The notes beneath the pieces were generated by a model, which did not search any database, was not told where the DNA came from, and saw only the letters and a program-made list of their open reading frames with translations. The position numbers were made by a program, and so were the translations under genes. From the NCBI GenBank assembly GCA_029718625.1, contig CM056376.1:91272895-91336894 (forward strand): a DNA stretch of 64,000 nucleotides, given 5' to 3'. This DNA comes from Synaphobranchus kaupii (lineage: Eukaryota; Chordata; Actinopteri; Anguilliformes; Synaphobranchidae). Shown piece after piece: positions 12,574 through 24,865 of the stretch; within the stretch, counting starts at the first letter, position 1, and every line of letters begins with the position of its first letter.

Positions 12574-12604
<31 letters not shown>
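12574..12604. repeat. (TG)n microsatellite, (CA)n in transcript
   Basis: It lies about 20 nt from the acceptor of the exon at 12398-12554, on the intron side. It is followed by GA-rich sequence and a G-rich run (12676-12691). CA repeats in this position are known hnRNP L binding sites in other genes. Confidence 0.92.
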
Positions 12605-13401
12605 GAGAGAGAGAAAGAGAGAAAGAGACAAAAGAGGGGGGGACAGAGACAGGCAAGAAGGAGAGGGGGAGAAAGAGGGGGGGGGGGGGGGAAGGGACTA
12701 AAAACATGTAAAAAAAAGAAAGAAAGAAAAGACTACAAACACTAAGAGCCAGATGCAATGCAGCAAGCAAAAACGTAAATAAACAAAATAACCAAGGGGA
12801 CTACAAATGGGATGGCACACAATGAATAAAAGAAGACACAGGCAGAGCAACAACAGGAAAAAGAGACACACTGTCTACCAAATCACAGGCAGCGCAATGA
12901 CAGAAAGCACAAAGGAAACGCGTGGCCTTCGGAAGGCAGAGAACACTCGGGCTCAAACACCTGAGAAAGATAAATGGACTGGCAACACCTGGCAAGACCA
13001 CAATGCAACAGCACATAATGACAACACATGTGCCCAGGTATAGGCACACTTTATTGCGACCACACACTGCAAATGCAGCAACTGAAATTCCATTTTTAGG
13101 AATGTCCGCAAGCGCGGGCTGCCTTGGCGTTTGCCATCAGAGATGCTAACAGCAACAAAAACAACACCTGCTGTGTACGCCTCGTTTTCTCGTCGTTCAG
13201 GTAATGCGTAAAAGGTTGTCAATATGGTTCTCTCACTAAAATCAAACATCTGGTCTAATGCAGGTGGAGGATGCTCAACATGTTGATGATGCCCTCAGAC
13301 AACAACAAGCATGTTTTTCTACATGATTCTTTGTATATTTAAGTGATGATAGATCATATATATATATCTATAATATATATATACACACATGATTATATAT
13401 A

Positions 13402-13803
13402 CATTGAGCACCATAATTCATTGGACAGTGACACATTTTTTGTTATTTTGGTTCAAGAGTCAAGAGTCATTTGATGTTGTTGGGTCACAGACATCAGGAA
13501 GTCATGGCATGCAAAGGATATGCGACCAAATATTAAACATGATTACTTTATTCTACATTATGTTAAACTGTCCAATATTTTTTGATGCCCAAAAATGGGG
13601 GGGGGGGGGGGGGGGTTATGTACAAAAGGTTCTATAATTTCTAAACGGTTCATCTGATATGGATGTAAATATGCTCAAATTAAAGCTGACAGTCTGCACT
13701 TCAACCTCGTTGTTATTGTATCCTTTCAAACTCAAAAGTGCTAGAGTACAAAACCAAAATAACAAAAAATGTGTCACTGTCCAATGAATTATGGTGCTCA
13801 CTG
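13402..13803. mobile_element. MITE, Tc1/mariner-like, with GAGCACCATAATTC ends
   Basis: Inverted ends (CA[T/G]TGAGCACCATAATTCA on the left, its complement on the right at 13784-13803) are flanked by TA. The body contains CCAAATATTAAACATGATTA and CTGTCCAATATTTTTTGATG, shared with copies at 27061-27878 and 58130-58715. It encodes no protein. It includes a G19 tract (13597-13615) absent from the 58-kb copy. Confidence 0.8.
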
Positions 13804-13809
13804 TATATA

Positions 13810-15341
13810 CACTACTCACAAAAAGTTAGGGATATTCGGTTTTCGGGTGAAATTTCAGGATGAACCTAAAATGCACTATAACCTTTACAGGTGAAATTAA
13901 TTTGACCTTCTCTAAACTTTTGAATGCACATGTCCAACTATTCAATGTTTCAGTACTTTTTGCACAACTTGCTGTTCTCTAACAAGGAGCTGAACGGCAA
14001 AATTCACAACAGGTGTTTGATCCATGAATCGACCAATAAATTTCCTGGTTCAATTAGAATTGGTATTTAAACAGTCCTCTTCATCATGCTCTTCACATTT
14101 TTGACATCATGAGACCAAGACGACACCTAACAATTGATCAACAGTACCTCGCCATTGCGAGGCTTCAAACAGGATGTTCTCAGAGGGAAGTGGCCACTGA
14201 GCTTAGAGTGTCACAGAGTGTCATCAGCAGGTTGCAACAGAGATACAGAGAGACTGGAAGAGTCACAGAAAGGCATAGAAGTGGACGTCCTTTGGCCACA
14301 TCCCACACTGATGACCGCTTCATTGTGAACAGTGCCCTGCGGAACCGGATGATGAATGCCACTCAACTCCAGGCACATTTAAGGGAGGTGAGAGGCACCC
14401 AAGTGTCACGTCAGACCATTCGAAACCGTTTACATCAGCGTGGTCTGCGTGCTAGACGACCTGCAAGGGTACCTGACCACACCACCAGGCACAGGCGTCA
14501 TCGTCTTGCATGGGCCAGGGAGCATTTACGCTGGACGAGGGACCAGTGGGCCTCAGTGCTGTTCTCTGATGAAAGTTGATTCACGTTGAGCAGAAATGAT
14601 GGCCGCCAACGATGTTGGAGACGTCAAGGAGAGCGCTACGCATCAGCCACTGTTGTCACCAGACGACCCTTTGGTGGTGGCGGTGTTACAGTGTGGGCAG
14701 GTGTGTCTAGTCAATACAGAACTGCCCTACACTTTGTGAATGGTACAGTGACAAGCCCATACTACCTGAATAACATCATTAATCCAGTCATTGTGCCCCT
14801 GCATGAACAACACAGGCCTAATTTCATCTTCATGGACGACAATGCTCCAGCTCATCGAGGTCGCATCATTAGGGAAAGGCTGCTGGAGACTGGGGTACCT
14901 CAAATGGAGTGGCCTGCACTTTCTCCAGACCTGAATCCCATAGAAAACCTATGGGATCAGCTGACTCACCGTGTAGAGGCTCGTAACTCTGTACCCCAGA
15001 ACCTCAATGACCTGAGGGCCGCCCTTCAAGAAGAGTGGGATGCCATGCCTCAGCAGACAATAAGTCGACTTGTGAACAGCATGAGACGTCGTTGTCAAGC
15101 TGTAATTGATGCTCAAGGGCACATGACAAGTTATTGAGACATTGACATTTTTGTTGTGGTATACCCACCACTGTTGTTGGCTTTTGTTTCAATAAATTGT
15201 TTGAGATGAGGAAATCACCATTGCATGCTTCTACTTAAATGCCCTACTTTCATGATACATATAATATCACTGTAGCGTGAACTTACATTTTCCATAAATT
15301 TCACCCGAAAGCCAAATATCCCTAACTTTTTGTGAGTAGTG
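13810..15341 (+). mobile_element. Tc1-family transposon, complete ends
   Basis: Inverted repeats of about 46 bp begin CACTACTCACAAAAAGTTAG on the left and match the complement at 15296-15341 with two mismatches. TA dinucleotides flank both ends. It is 1532 bp long. It carries one Tc1-type transposase gene on the plus strand. It sits only 6 bp from the neighbouring MITE. Confidence 0.92.
14109..15137 (+). pseudogene. Tc1 transposase, DD34E, one premature stop
   Basis: The 342-codon frame starts at MRPRRHLTIDQQYLAI and ends at a TGA at 15135-15137. The N-terminal helix-turn-helix region (SQREVATELRVSQSVISRLQ) and GRP motif (SGRP) are present. The catalytic acids are the D of FSDES, the second D of FMDDNAPAH, and the E of [10 protein letters not shown]; 34 residues separate the last two (DD34E). 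One in-frame TGA (14577-14579) directly follows FSDES, where related proteins have Arg; CGA to TGA is a typical CpG transition. The rest of the frame is open, so the element is young. The protein would cut and paste the element by binding its inverted repeats. Confidence 0.92.
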
Positions 15342-18300
15342 TATATATATATACACGTATATACACATACACTGTATACTGTATATAACGGTTGTGCCAA
15401 TTAAAATATTATTTGGTCTGATTAATCAACTATTGCTTGTACTGCCAACTACTAAAGTAATAACTCTTATTTTAAAATCATTGAATCTTTAATATGCAAC
15501 TTCATAAAGCCATAAATGCCTACAATATACTGTACGAGCACTGCTTCAGGGAAGGCCCATGCATAATGTGTAATACATAAAATACCAGCAACAGCAGTAG
15601 CTAATATAACAAAAAAAAGTTGTCATTACTTTTAATGTAATCTGAGTGTCAGTTGTCTTGCATTCTTTTATTTCTCCACTTTCATTTCTTTTTCTACCAA
15701 TTTGGAATGCCTAAGCATATTTCTAAGCCCATCCCATTGTAACGGTGTGCATCAACTCGGCAGAGCGCATGCTCGTCAAAGTCCTGCAAGAACCAGCCCT
15801 GGCTACTGCCACTTCCTTTCATACTGCAGTCCATGAGTTCACATGCACATTCATTGCACAGCTGTGCAAAGACTGCGGCCGCTAAATTAACAGAGAACCC
15901 AGCCTTGTACCCTGAAGCCCTCCCTAGGTGAAACCACGGCCAATTAAACATGGCCCTCAGAGTCCCTGACCACACCCTCAGAAGAAAAGGACATAGAGTG
16001 AACATTTGAACACGGCACTTACTTCAGGACTGATCCTGTTTTAATGACTAGTCATCAACATTGCTCTCATAGGCTTACATAGTACAGGCAAATATTTACA
16101 GCAGATCAAAATGAACCCAAAATGTAGTTTGATTGGTACTGCGGAGTGCAGTTGACATCATTTTGTTACATGCTAAAAGTTTTGTCTTTGCTGATGTGTC
16201 GATACTCACACCCGTTTGTAATGTTCATGTGCCATTTTAGTTAATTAAAAAAAGGTGCATGACTTTACTTCCAGAGAACTAGCCTGACATTTTATATTTT
16301 GCGAAAATAAAATAATAAATGGTGTCAGTGCTTTGGTTTCTACGCTTTAACATTGCAAAGAAAAAGAAAAATTCACATTAAAAAGAAATTCTCAAAAGAC
16401 TCAACCCCCCCCCGACATTTTAAGAAAGTATTTTTTGGTGCCCATACCCATACCCCGATGGATTCTGTCTTTTGCTTTTCTTTCTTTTGGAGAGCACAAT
16501 GACAAGCCGGTTTAACCTTGGCTTCCTTTCTTTCGCACCCAACACGGATACCCCCCCCATCTCCTTATGTAAGGAAAGAAATGTGCAGTCAGTGCTAAAA
16601 AAGCGCCAGGATGCATTGTGGCCATTGTGGAAGCAGATGATCGAATAGTGTTGGCCTGTGTGCGTGTGTGTGTCCTCTTTTGAGCAGGTAGGTGTGTGTG
16701 TCCACTCTTTATGAGGACGCAGAGGCAGTGCAGGACTAATGGAGGGATATGGTTTTCACCTTTCCTGCCCGCATGCCAAACGCTCGCCAGCTCCTGCCGT
16801 ACCTGGCCTTGAGGCAGTCTATTATCAGCTCTTTCAGATCCCTCTTTTCATCCGGCTACGTGAGTAAACACCATAAAGGCCGTTTTTCAGGCGCGCGTTC
16901 CTTCATTATTCCCCCCACGATGTGTGAAAGGCAACCATTAAGGGAATCTTCATTTAAGCGGTGGAATTGAGTCTATAGAAAGCAGGCCTCTTTGAGAAAG
17001 TGTCTGCGAGCAGGAGTAGGGTCCGACTAGGGTAGCAGGGGGTGACGTATCTCGGCCCGCATCACAATGGGGATCTCAAACCAATTTACCAGCACATTAT
17101 AACTTCATCAGCCCCAGGTACATTTCATTCTAGAGCTCCCACTGAGTCCAACAAAATGATACAGGACCACTAATTCCCCTCGTACGTCTCATCTTGCAGA
17201 TATAAAGGACATATTGACTTCAACAGACAATGCCTGCACGTTAGTAATCGTCATTTCAATCTTTTAGAATGCTCACGCTCGGATGTGCATTGCACTTGCT
17301 GTTGACTGTACATAGAAAAGGAGTTGGAGAGTAGAAAAAAGATGAGAGCTGTTTTCGCATTTTCCATGCTTATTCTTGTGCATACATCCACCACACACAC
17401 AAGGGTCTATTTACTGGAGAGGTTAACGTTTCTGTATTTGTGAATTGACTGCAGAGATGTTCAGATTTACTGCTAGAACACAGTGACAAAGAATGTTTTT
17501 CTTTCAAAAAGGGATATATAAAAAAAAACTAAGTATAGAAAATATGCAAAAAGACACTTCAATGACAAATATTTCCAGTTACATTTTATTTATTTTTTTT
17601 TTTTTAGTGTGGATGTCAGTTATGTCTGAATGTATGTAAACAACATTTTTTCCAGTTCAATTAAAGGCAAAATGCATAATCTTCATCAGTGTATTTAGTC
17701 AAATATGACTTTAAAAAATATGTAAGTTGGAATCATTATCTAAGTAGTCACAAAACTTAATTTAATGCCACTGATTTCTAGTGACACCCGAACACGATTA
17801 ATAAAAGTAAATCTCGCAACTCTCATAAAGTCCAACATACACTTGTATTGTAAGATTTCAATGTTAGGATCTGAAAAAAATCGAAAGGAACAAAAATATC
17901 TGTTCTACACAATAAAGATGCGTGTCAGAGCGTATGACCATTGTGAACTTTATTTTTCATCTAGTGCTTACCCCCACCACAGCTAATTAGGATGTGTGTA
18001 TAAATCACTGACATTTGGAACATCTTAACATAATCCCTTCAAAATCCTCCCCAAAAAAATGCCCTCTCTGGTAGAAACAGATCACATCAGCACTCAGTGT
18101 TGATCACGCAATGTTATTTACTCAGTGTTCAAAACTGCAGTAGGATGAGATATGACCGGGGGAATGGCACGTTGTCCACTATATCACTGACAAATTTGGG
18201 GAGGGGGACAGACGGTGAACAATGACAGAATTCAAGGAAACTAACAAACTGACAGCGGCAGATTTCAGAGAGCTCACCTACCTCTCTTCCCTTAGTGAGT

Positions 18301-18716
18301 CCGGAAAAATGAAAAAAAAGAGAGAAAGAAATATTGCAAGATGCTTTCAGACACGGTGCACTGTAGACTCTACTCTTACTTTACTATACGGTTTATTTGA
18401 CCTCTGTGTAAAAGAAAGACCTGAGGACTCTAAAAATTAATTCAAATCCAAACATCCACTGATAAAAATTCTCACTTGTTCAATATCCAGAATTCCAGTT
18501 AAATTGTCTTTGTGGGGTATTGTCAGTGCCAGCAGATTATAGATAAATTGAATGTGTTCTTTTTTAGTTTTTTTTCAGTTTGATAGGAGCATGCTATTTA
18601 GGATATAAGTAGCTTTCTATATTCTATATGCACAGTTGTTAAGACAGGTGTTTGCACTTCTATTCTGTATCACACTCAGTCTCTCACAAACAAACACAGA
18701 CGCATGTACACGCGCA

Positions 18717-18718
<2 letters not shown>

Positions 18719-18757
<39 letters not shown>
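18719..18757. repeat. (CA)n microsatellite
   Basis: About 18 CA units at 18719-18757, preceded by a short CG/CA mixture. Confidence 0.93.
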
Positions 18758-18758
<1 letters not shown>

Positions 18759-18922
18759 TGCTCGCAAATATCTAAATATCAAAAGGCATCAAATATAATG
18801 ACGTTAGGGCTCAATGTAATATCGATATTTGCTTCGTAAAACAATGACTGCACTGAACTCAATCCTACAAATAAATTAATTTACCTAGTGAAATGGGACA
18901 CATTTGTCTACCCTTTTTTTAA

Positions 18923-19032
18923 TGATCCCTTATGGAAAAAGAATATACTGCAGTATATTGTAAATATATCAAAATGATCTCCACAATATATTTAAAATAT
19001 ACTGCAGTATATTATTTTTCCATAAGGGATCA
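18923..19032. repeat. palindromic foldback element
   Basis: Two arms of about 37 bp, TGATCCCTTATGGAAAAA... and its complement, flank a 36-bp AT-rich loop. Each arm contains the perfect 18-bp palindrome AATATACTGCAGTATATT. No coding capacity. It looks like a small MITE or foldback element. Confidence 0.85.
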
Positions 19033-19190
19033 CTAAAAAATCAGATCACATCTAATTTTCCGGCATTTACCATCTTTATACCATGTAGTAATAGATGAGA
19101 CTTTTTACCTCATGAACATGTAATATATCGTATGAGTGAGAATGATGTCCAGGACAGTGTAAAAATTGTGGTAAATGAAAGGAAGTGGTT

Positions 19191-19217
19191 GGGGGGGGGG
19201 GGGGGGGGGGGGGGGGG
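19191..19217. repeat. poly(G) tract, 27 bases
   Basis: The longest uninterrupted G run in the window. In the transcript it is poly(C), starting at intron position +15 after the exon at 19232-19332. Confidence 0.95.
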
Positions 19218-19231
19218 CGTGTTTAACGTAC

Positions 19232-19332
19232 CTCTGAGTGATGCTCATCATTCTGTTGCAGAACTTCGATGCACAGCTCCCCCAGTCGCATCATGTCCTC
19301 CAGTCTCTTCTCTGGGGTCGCCTGGGGGTCAG
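19232..19332 (-). CDS. cadps2: cadps2 exon 12 of 17: MUN region
   Basis: Two completing bases plus 33 residues: [20 protein letters not shown] then [13 protein letters not shown], matching [23 protein letters not shown]. The junction gives KIEADPQA, so the longer alternative segment known in some mammalian isoforms (GLAKESKVDDQC) is not used here and I did not find it. The acceptor is TTTTCACAG and the donor GTACGT. A 27-base poly(C) on the transcribed strand starts 15 nt into the intron. Confidence 0.94.
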
Positions 19333-20315
19333 CTGTGAAAATAAACTCTGTGAAAATACACTCACTGAGCACGTCTGTGACGTCACCAAAAATATTCTGT
19401 GGTCATATAAATTCACTAATGAAATCTGCAGACTACAGAAAACGACATCCTCAACGCTCAGAGACTTGGGGTGTCTAATCACTTGCAAGAGTCCCCTTTG
19501 CTTGACTAATTCTTCTTCCAGCAATACATCCTCAGCAATGACAGATGGTCCACAAATATTCATCGGCAGGTTGGCCAGAAACATTTTAGTTATGAATGAC
19601 TGCCTTGTATAGTGATTTTGCATGTACTCATAGTAAGCAGAACCAGAACCAGAACCAAACAGGCAACAGTTAGACTTCTGGTAAGTACATAAGAACCTTC
19701 GACTGAACTCTTGATTCAAAGACGTAGGGACCACACTTTATGGATGGAATCTGGCAGATTTTGTTTATCTGAGTTTTGAGAGACTGAAATTATGCTAAAG
19801 TACTCTGGATAAAATAAAAGCCAATAAAGAAGAGATGAAGTGCTGGATGAACCAACCACTCATTGGGTAGATGGCCCTTAAAAGTCTGGTCGATAACTGT
19901 TACAAGTTGATACGGCCAACAAAACAGTCCCTGGTTTCATTTTTGAGAAAACAAGCTCTAAGTGCCCAATAAAGAGTGTTGCTGGCATGGTGGGTGACCA
20001 GGAGACAGATCGGTAGAGAAAATGGGGACAGCTCTCCTGCTGTGAGTCTAACGAGACCACGGCAGGCAGATAAACACTAGCGCTGCTCAGGTCTGCTCAC
20101 AGAGAGTGAGAGAAACACACATATACACACACACACACATACACACACACGCAAAACATGCACGCACACACACACAAATACGGGGAGGGAAAGCGAGAGA
20201 GACACGTACACATGCACACACAGTTAGAGACAAAGGCTTGTACTTCCACGCCTACATTAGCAAACCTGCTCAGTGTTTACCAGGCGTCTCTAATGGAGGG
20301 GCAGCGAGGACCAAC
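19333..20315. other. cadps2 intron 11-12
   Basis: Holds CA-rich repeats at about 20115-20180 and otherwise unremarkable sequence. The 147-codon minus-strand open frame at 19291-19734 mostly reads across the exon and intron and matches nothing I know. Confidence 0.65.
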
Positions 20316-20439
20316 CTTCAATCTTGGCATAGTCGGTGAGCTGGGAGTAATTCATCAGGGCTGCTTTCTCCAGGCATTTCTGCACCAGCTTCTTCATATC
20401 CCCCGGGGGGACCGGCGTGGAGATGTCTTTCATCAGAAC
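20316..20439 (-). CDS. cadps2: cadps2 exon 11 of 17: MUN region
   Basis: It encodes 41 residues, [41 protein letters not shown], plus the first base of the next codon. The family form is VLMKDI.TP.P.EEVK..V.KCLE.AAL.NY.RL.EYAKIE. The acceptor is TCGCCTAG. The donor is GTTGGT, the same weak hexamer as exon 3. It is 124 bp. Confidence 0.95.
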
Positions 20440-21642
20440 CTAGGCGAGGATGGAGGCGTGACACCACAGTGTGAGCGGCCACGCTGAAGCAGCACGGCTC
20501 TCCTTTCTGGAGGGAGCGTTGCAAAACACCGCCACTATGTTGGACAAACCCCCATTTGACCTATGACATTAGACACCAGCACAGGAGGCGATGATGGAAC
20601 TTGGGAGCCTCGAACGAAGCTGCACTGCAAATTGAGGATTGACATTTCATTCCTATATATTTGGTGAAGAATTCCACATAGAACGTGTCCGAAATTCCAT
20701 TGATCAAAATGGAAGCTAGCAAGGTTCGGCTTGAGTGGTGAAAATGTAGCCCTGGTGTAATTTGGAGCTGAAATAATAACAAAGCTAAATAAAATTTAAT
20801 ACAAGAGTAGTTTATTCTGGATTTGTTGTTTCTTAATTAGATGAACGAATTTGGTAGTTTAACGAGCATCGTGCTGTTAAAAAAACGTCTCCCAGTCCTG
20901 ACCGCAGACTGAGGTTTGCCCCCAGCCTTTGGGGGTGTGCTTCCACTGACGCAGTTGTCTTCCTTTCTCACTTTTGTCCTCGTTAACTTTTCCACCCCTG
21001 CGATGGCGCGCGCCCTGCGCTCTGGGAGCTGTGGCTGTCTGTGGTGCAGTGGGATGAACGCACAAGGACAAATATAGCATGGTTATCTCCGCCGTCACCT
21101 TGATGTCCTGTACTGCGAGACTGATTCTCAGGAGGGCCCACTGAGATTCACAGCATCCTGTGATTATTGAAGGCAAGGAACTCAAAATGTACCTGTCTGA
21201 CCTGTAACTTGTACACCATACAGGTACACTGCTAAACACAACATAACTCACTGTACACCTGCACTGAGCATGCCTTAACTCCTGAGAAATTATAAAACTA
21301 ACAGACTACATCTGTATTGCTAAACTCACTAACTGGATTGACCCACTGACTAACCTATTGGCTAATCTTTAGAACCGATTGGCTAATTCACTTTTGGCAG
21401 ATATTTACATATTGTCAGCTTCAAAAACCAAAGTCAAAGCATCGCTCAAAGATAAACAAACAAGTAATTTCTGGAGATTTTTAAATGTAATTTAATGCAA
21501 CTATAACACTGCATGCACAGCTTTTATGCTGATGTACTTTTGTATACTTCATAATGATAATAATAATAATAATAATAACTGGACTGGTGCGCGGTGGGTG
21601 GATGGGTGCTGCCGCGATTGCAGACTGGGCCCTCCAAATAGG

Positions 21643-21702
21643 GGGTGGGGGGGGGTGGGGGGGGTGCGGCGGGGGGGGGGGGTGCGGCGGGTGGGGGGGG
21701 CT
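21643..21702. repeat. G-rich tract, G-quadruplex-prone
   Basis: Repeated runs of 4 to 12 G separated by T, TGC or C on the plus strand, giving many possible quadruplex arrangements. Confidence 0.85.
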
Positions 21703-22618
21703 GCGTCCATTTGTATTATGTTTTATTTTCCCCCAGATGGATTGTGCCTAGCGCCGGCCCTGACACAACCGGCCTGTGTAATGTTACTCCCATTTCCAGG
21801 GTTTCATTTCTCCACTCTGTATGTACAGTATACTGAGTAGGTACATCAATAAAACTCCCTTCTGCCCCGTCTCTCTTCACAGCCTGCTTGTGTTACCTAC
21901 ACAAGTGGCAGAGCACCACTACAATAATCAGAATTGTATTATGTAAATTGAAAATGGCATTATAAATGTCATTTGGCTTCATCAATACGAGTGATTCAAA
22001 ATATCAGAGACGTCAAAGAAAATAAGAGACCAGATAAATAATGAAAAAGGGTGGAAGAAGAGAGGATAAAATATTGTCAGTTTAACGTTTCATGTTACGT
22101 TAAAAAATTTGGCTAAAATACCACTGTTAAATGCTGCCCTGTGATCGAGATATTTAGGAGTCTCTTTATCTAACGATATTGCAGTTATAAGTTAGTTACT
22201 CTCCTAGCCTTACCCTTATTAGCTGAAGATGACATTATCATTTAGCTAGGTTAGTTATTTGTTACTCTGAGGTAACGTAAACAAATATGCTTGTCTGTGA
22301 GTGGCAAAGCAGCAATCGTAGTGAGATTACAGCCAATCAAACCACTGTAATTTCATACTTGGAGTTGGATACTAATCAAGGGGAGTCCACGCACTCCACA
22401 AATCTATTTAATCATTGATAATTCCTGCAGATGGATCACAAAATCACGTGTTATGCGAACAAATTTTCTATTGATTTTTAAATGATAGTAAATTTGTTGT
22501 CAATCAATTACATTGTCATTTTATATTTGTAGACGGGTGGCAAACTGTAGGCTACTGTATTGAAGGGGAAACCCTGGGCAGAGTTTACCAATAATGCAAT
22601 AAAAAATTTTCCCTAGTC

Positions 22619-23816
22619 TAGTGTTGTCACGATACCAAAATTTTGACTTTGATACCGATACCCAGGTTTAGTATCATGATACTCGATACTGAAACGGTAC
22701 TTGAAACTGAAACGATACTGATTCGATACTCGGTACCCTCTACTGAAATGACCTTAACCCTATTTACTTTGGCCCTTCACAGGCAATTTCCTCCTCGTTT
22801 CTACTAGTTTTATTTAAATGTCAATATCTAAAAAAATATTCCCTGCACATCCATGGTTTTAAGTTCAAACTGAAGAAGAAGCTGTATCATTCAGAAATTT
22901 GCTATAGAATACATTTATTTCAGAATAGTCACATACAGTACAGTGTTTACCCTAGATTTTTTTTCAGGCCGGGTGGTAGGCCCCTCGAAAACTACCAGTG
23001 TTGTTGCGCGTACACGGTGTCATCAAACGCGCATGCGGGGCCGAGGTAGTATCATCGCGCATGGTCGGGGGTACGGAGAGTAGTCGCACACATGGGGAGG
23101 GTGTTGGTAACAAAGTGGTGCATTTCTCCATTCTGAGCTAAAATAACATTTGCTCACAAAGGCGTATGGTAAATAAATATAGTTATTTATAATATTAATA
23201 AACTTAAAACAGAACTTATATACAATAAACCCCCCTTAGCTTCACAAATGATATTCAGAACTATACAACTTAAACCAGGACAAGGAGTTTGTTTCTACCG
23301 GTTTTTAAGGGCTGTTTCTGGATCAGCTATCTTTGCAGCACTGTAGAGCTGCTTTTGAGACTCCTCCATAGTGCTGATCCATAATCAGTCCTTAAAAACA
23401 GGCAGAATCAAACTCCTGCCTCTGCAGTATTAGCTTTTACTCTACACTAAAATGTAAGAGTTCTGGTCAGATAGCGAAACGGACGAAAGTGCGCCATTTT
23501 GCGTAGAGGCGGAAACTATAATTACACCCTCATAATATCAGCGCTGCCATTGAAAATGTAATTAGGCCTAACGGGAAACCGAAGCTGTTTTGGCAAGGGT
23601 TTTTCCAGATGCTATTTTGATCATTCCAGCATTCTGCGGTAAGGGAAATATTGCAGCTACATAAAAGAAAAATTAAAAAAAGATTATATAAAAAAAAAAG
23701 AATAATATTATTATTTTTTTTATAAAGTACCGAACGTCGGAAAATTCTAATACCGAACCGTTTTTTTTTTTAAGTATCGAAAAAGTACCGATGTTTCGGT
23801 GTACCGTGCAACACTA
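22619..23816. mobile_element. non-autonomous hAT element with 8-bp target duplication
   Basis: The ends TAGTGTTGTCACGATACC and (complement) TAGTGTTGCACGGTACAC form imperfect inverted repeats. CCCTAGTC is present immediately outside both ends (22611-22618 and 23817-23824), the 8-bp target duplication typical of hAT transposons. The 1198-bp interior has no transposase frame. Subterminal GATAC-rich repeats are visible near the left end. Confidence 0.88.
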
Positions 23817-24636
23817 CCCTAGTCTAAAGTTAGCTATCTAACATTACTTACCTGATGCTTCACGATAGCTAAAATTAGCGAAATAGACTACCTGTAAATA
23901 AGGCTACCCTCTATCCCAAATGTTACAGTTAAGCAATATACCTAGCCTCAATTGGTACTCTGCTGGAGGTTTAGCCTACAATAGGACTGTTTCCCTGGTT
24001 TTCATAACTGATAAATAAAGGAGAAAATAAATCTAATTTTCAGCGAGCCAGTTTTACTCAAATACTGCAATTGACAGTGATGGCTAGTTGAGTTATATAG
24101 CTAGTCATTTTTATAAATACCCCAGCCCAGATATATAAACTTATGCTGGGCTCTAGTCCTAGTCAGCGATGCAGACAGGAGCAGATGAAAGTCTCTCAAC
24201 ACTCGCTGTACAGGTAGGCCTATGTGAATGCACAAAGTAAATCTCACTACTGATTGGTTCAAGGCGGGAACCGGCCTGTCTCTTTGATTGGTTCACTGTT
24301 TTGAAAACAAGGATTTTTTTTTTAGAATGCAGAATTCCAACTAAGCATGACCGTTCCCTGATATCCTTCTAAAAAAAGTTGCCTACTCCAGCTTTAAGTA
24401 CCACATTCAGGAAAACACTGTTCAGCAAGCAGTTCAGTGAAACTGAGGCATGGCCCAATTTGGGGGCGTAGCTAAATTGCAGGTCTGCTGGTGGGGCGCT
24501 GCGACCCTTAAATCAGATAACCACAGTGGAGCAGCAGGGCCAATTTCCTGTAATCGCTAGTGACATTCTAGCTTTCATCACTTGCAGTCACCGATGCACA
24601 AAAGGAGGGTGTTACACCCTGGGTGGTCAGACATAC

Positions 24637-24700
24637 CCTTTCCAGCAGGGATAGCGTGGCTTTGAGGGCTCCCTCTGGTCTTCCGAAAGGAAAGCAGTAC
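24637..24700 (-). CDS. cadps2: cadps2 exon 10 of 17
   Basis: A 64-bp exon encoding [20 protein letters not shown] and R, identical or nearly so to vertebrate CAPS proteins. The acceptor is TTTTCTCAG and the donor GTATGT. It completes the Arg codon of exon 9 and ends in phase 0. A complete Tc1 element lies about 165 bp upstream of it in gene orientation. Confidence 0.95.
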
Positions 24701-24865
24701 CTGAGAAAACAGGGGAAGAGCTGCGTCAGTCAGCCTTTCTGCCATTTTACATCAAATGTTTTATATTGTATTTTATATTGTATAAAACACAATATAAAAT
24801 AGTATTTTATATATATGCACATAGGGGAAGGAATCTCTCTCACACAGTATACAGTATAATATATA

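Larger units (their letters stand above)
12555..19231. other. cadps2 intron 12-13
   Basis: Holds a (TG)n and GA-rich/poly(G) tract beside the exon 13 acceptor, a MITE (13402-13803), a complete Tc1 element (13810-15341), a (CA)n at 18719-18757, a palindromic element (18923-19032) and a G27 tract at the exon 12 donor. The rest is AT-rich with no exon found. Confidence 0.65.
20440..24636. other. cadps2 intron 10-11
   Basis: Contains an (ATA)n and G-rich tract (21555-21702) and a hAT element (22619-23816). The sequence TAGCGCCGGCCCTG near 21750 resembles a hAT-type terminal motif I recall from fish. No exon was found. Confidence 0.6.

Noticed and set aside
19291..19734. 147-codon minus-strand frame
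   Set aside because: It reads through intron 11-12 and out-of-frame exon sequence; the real exon at 19232-19332 uses another phase.
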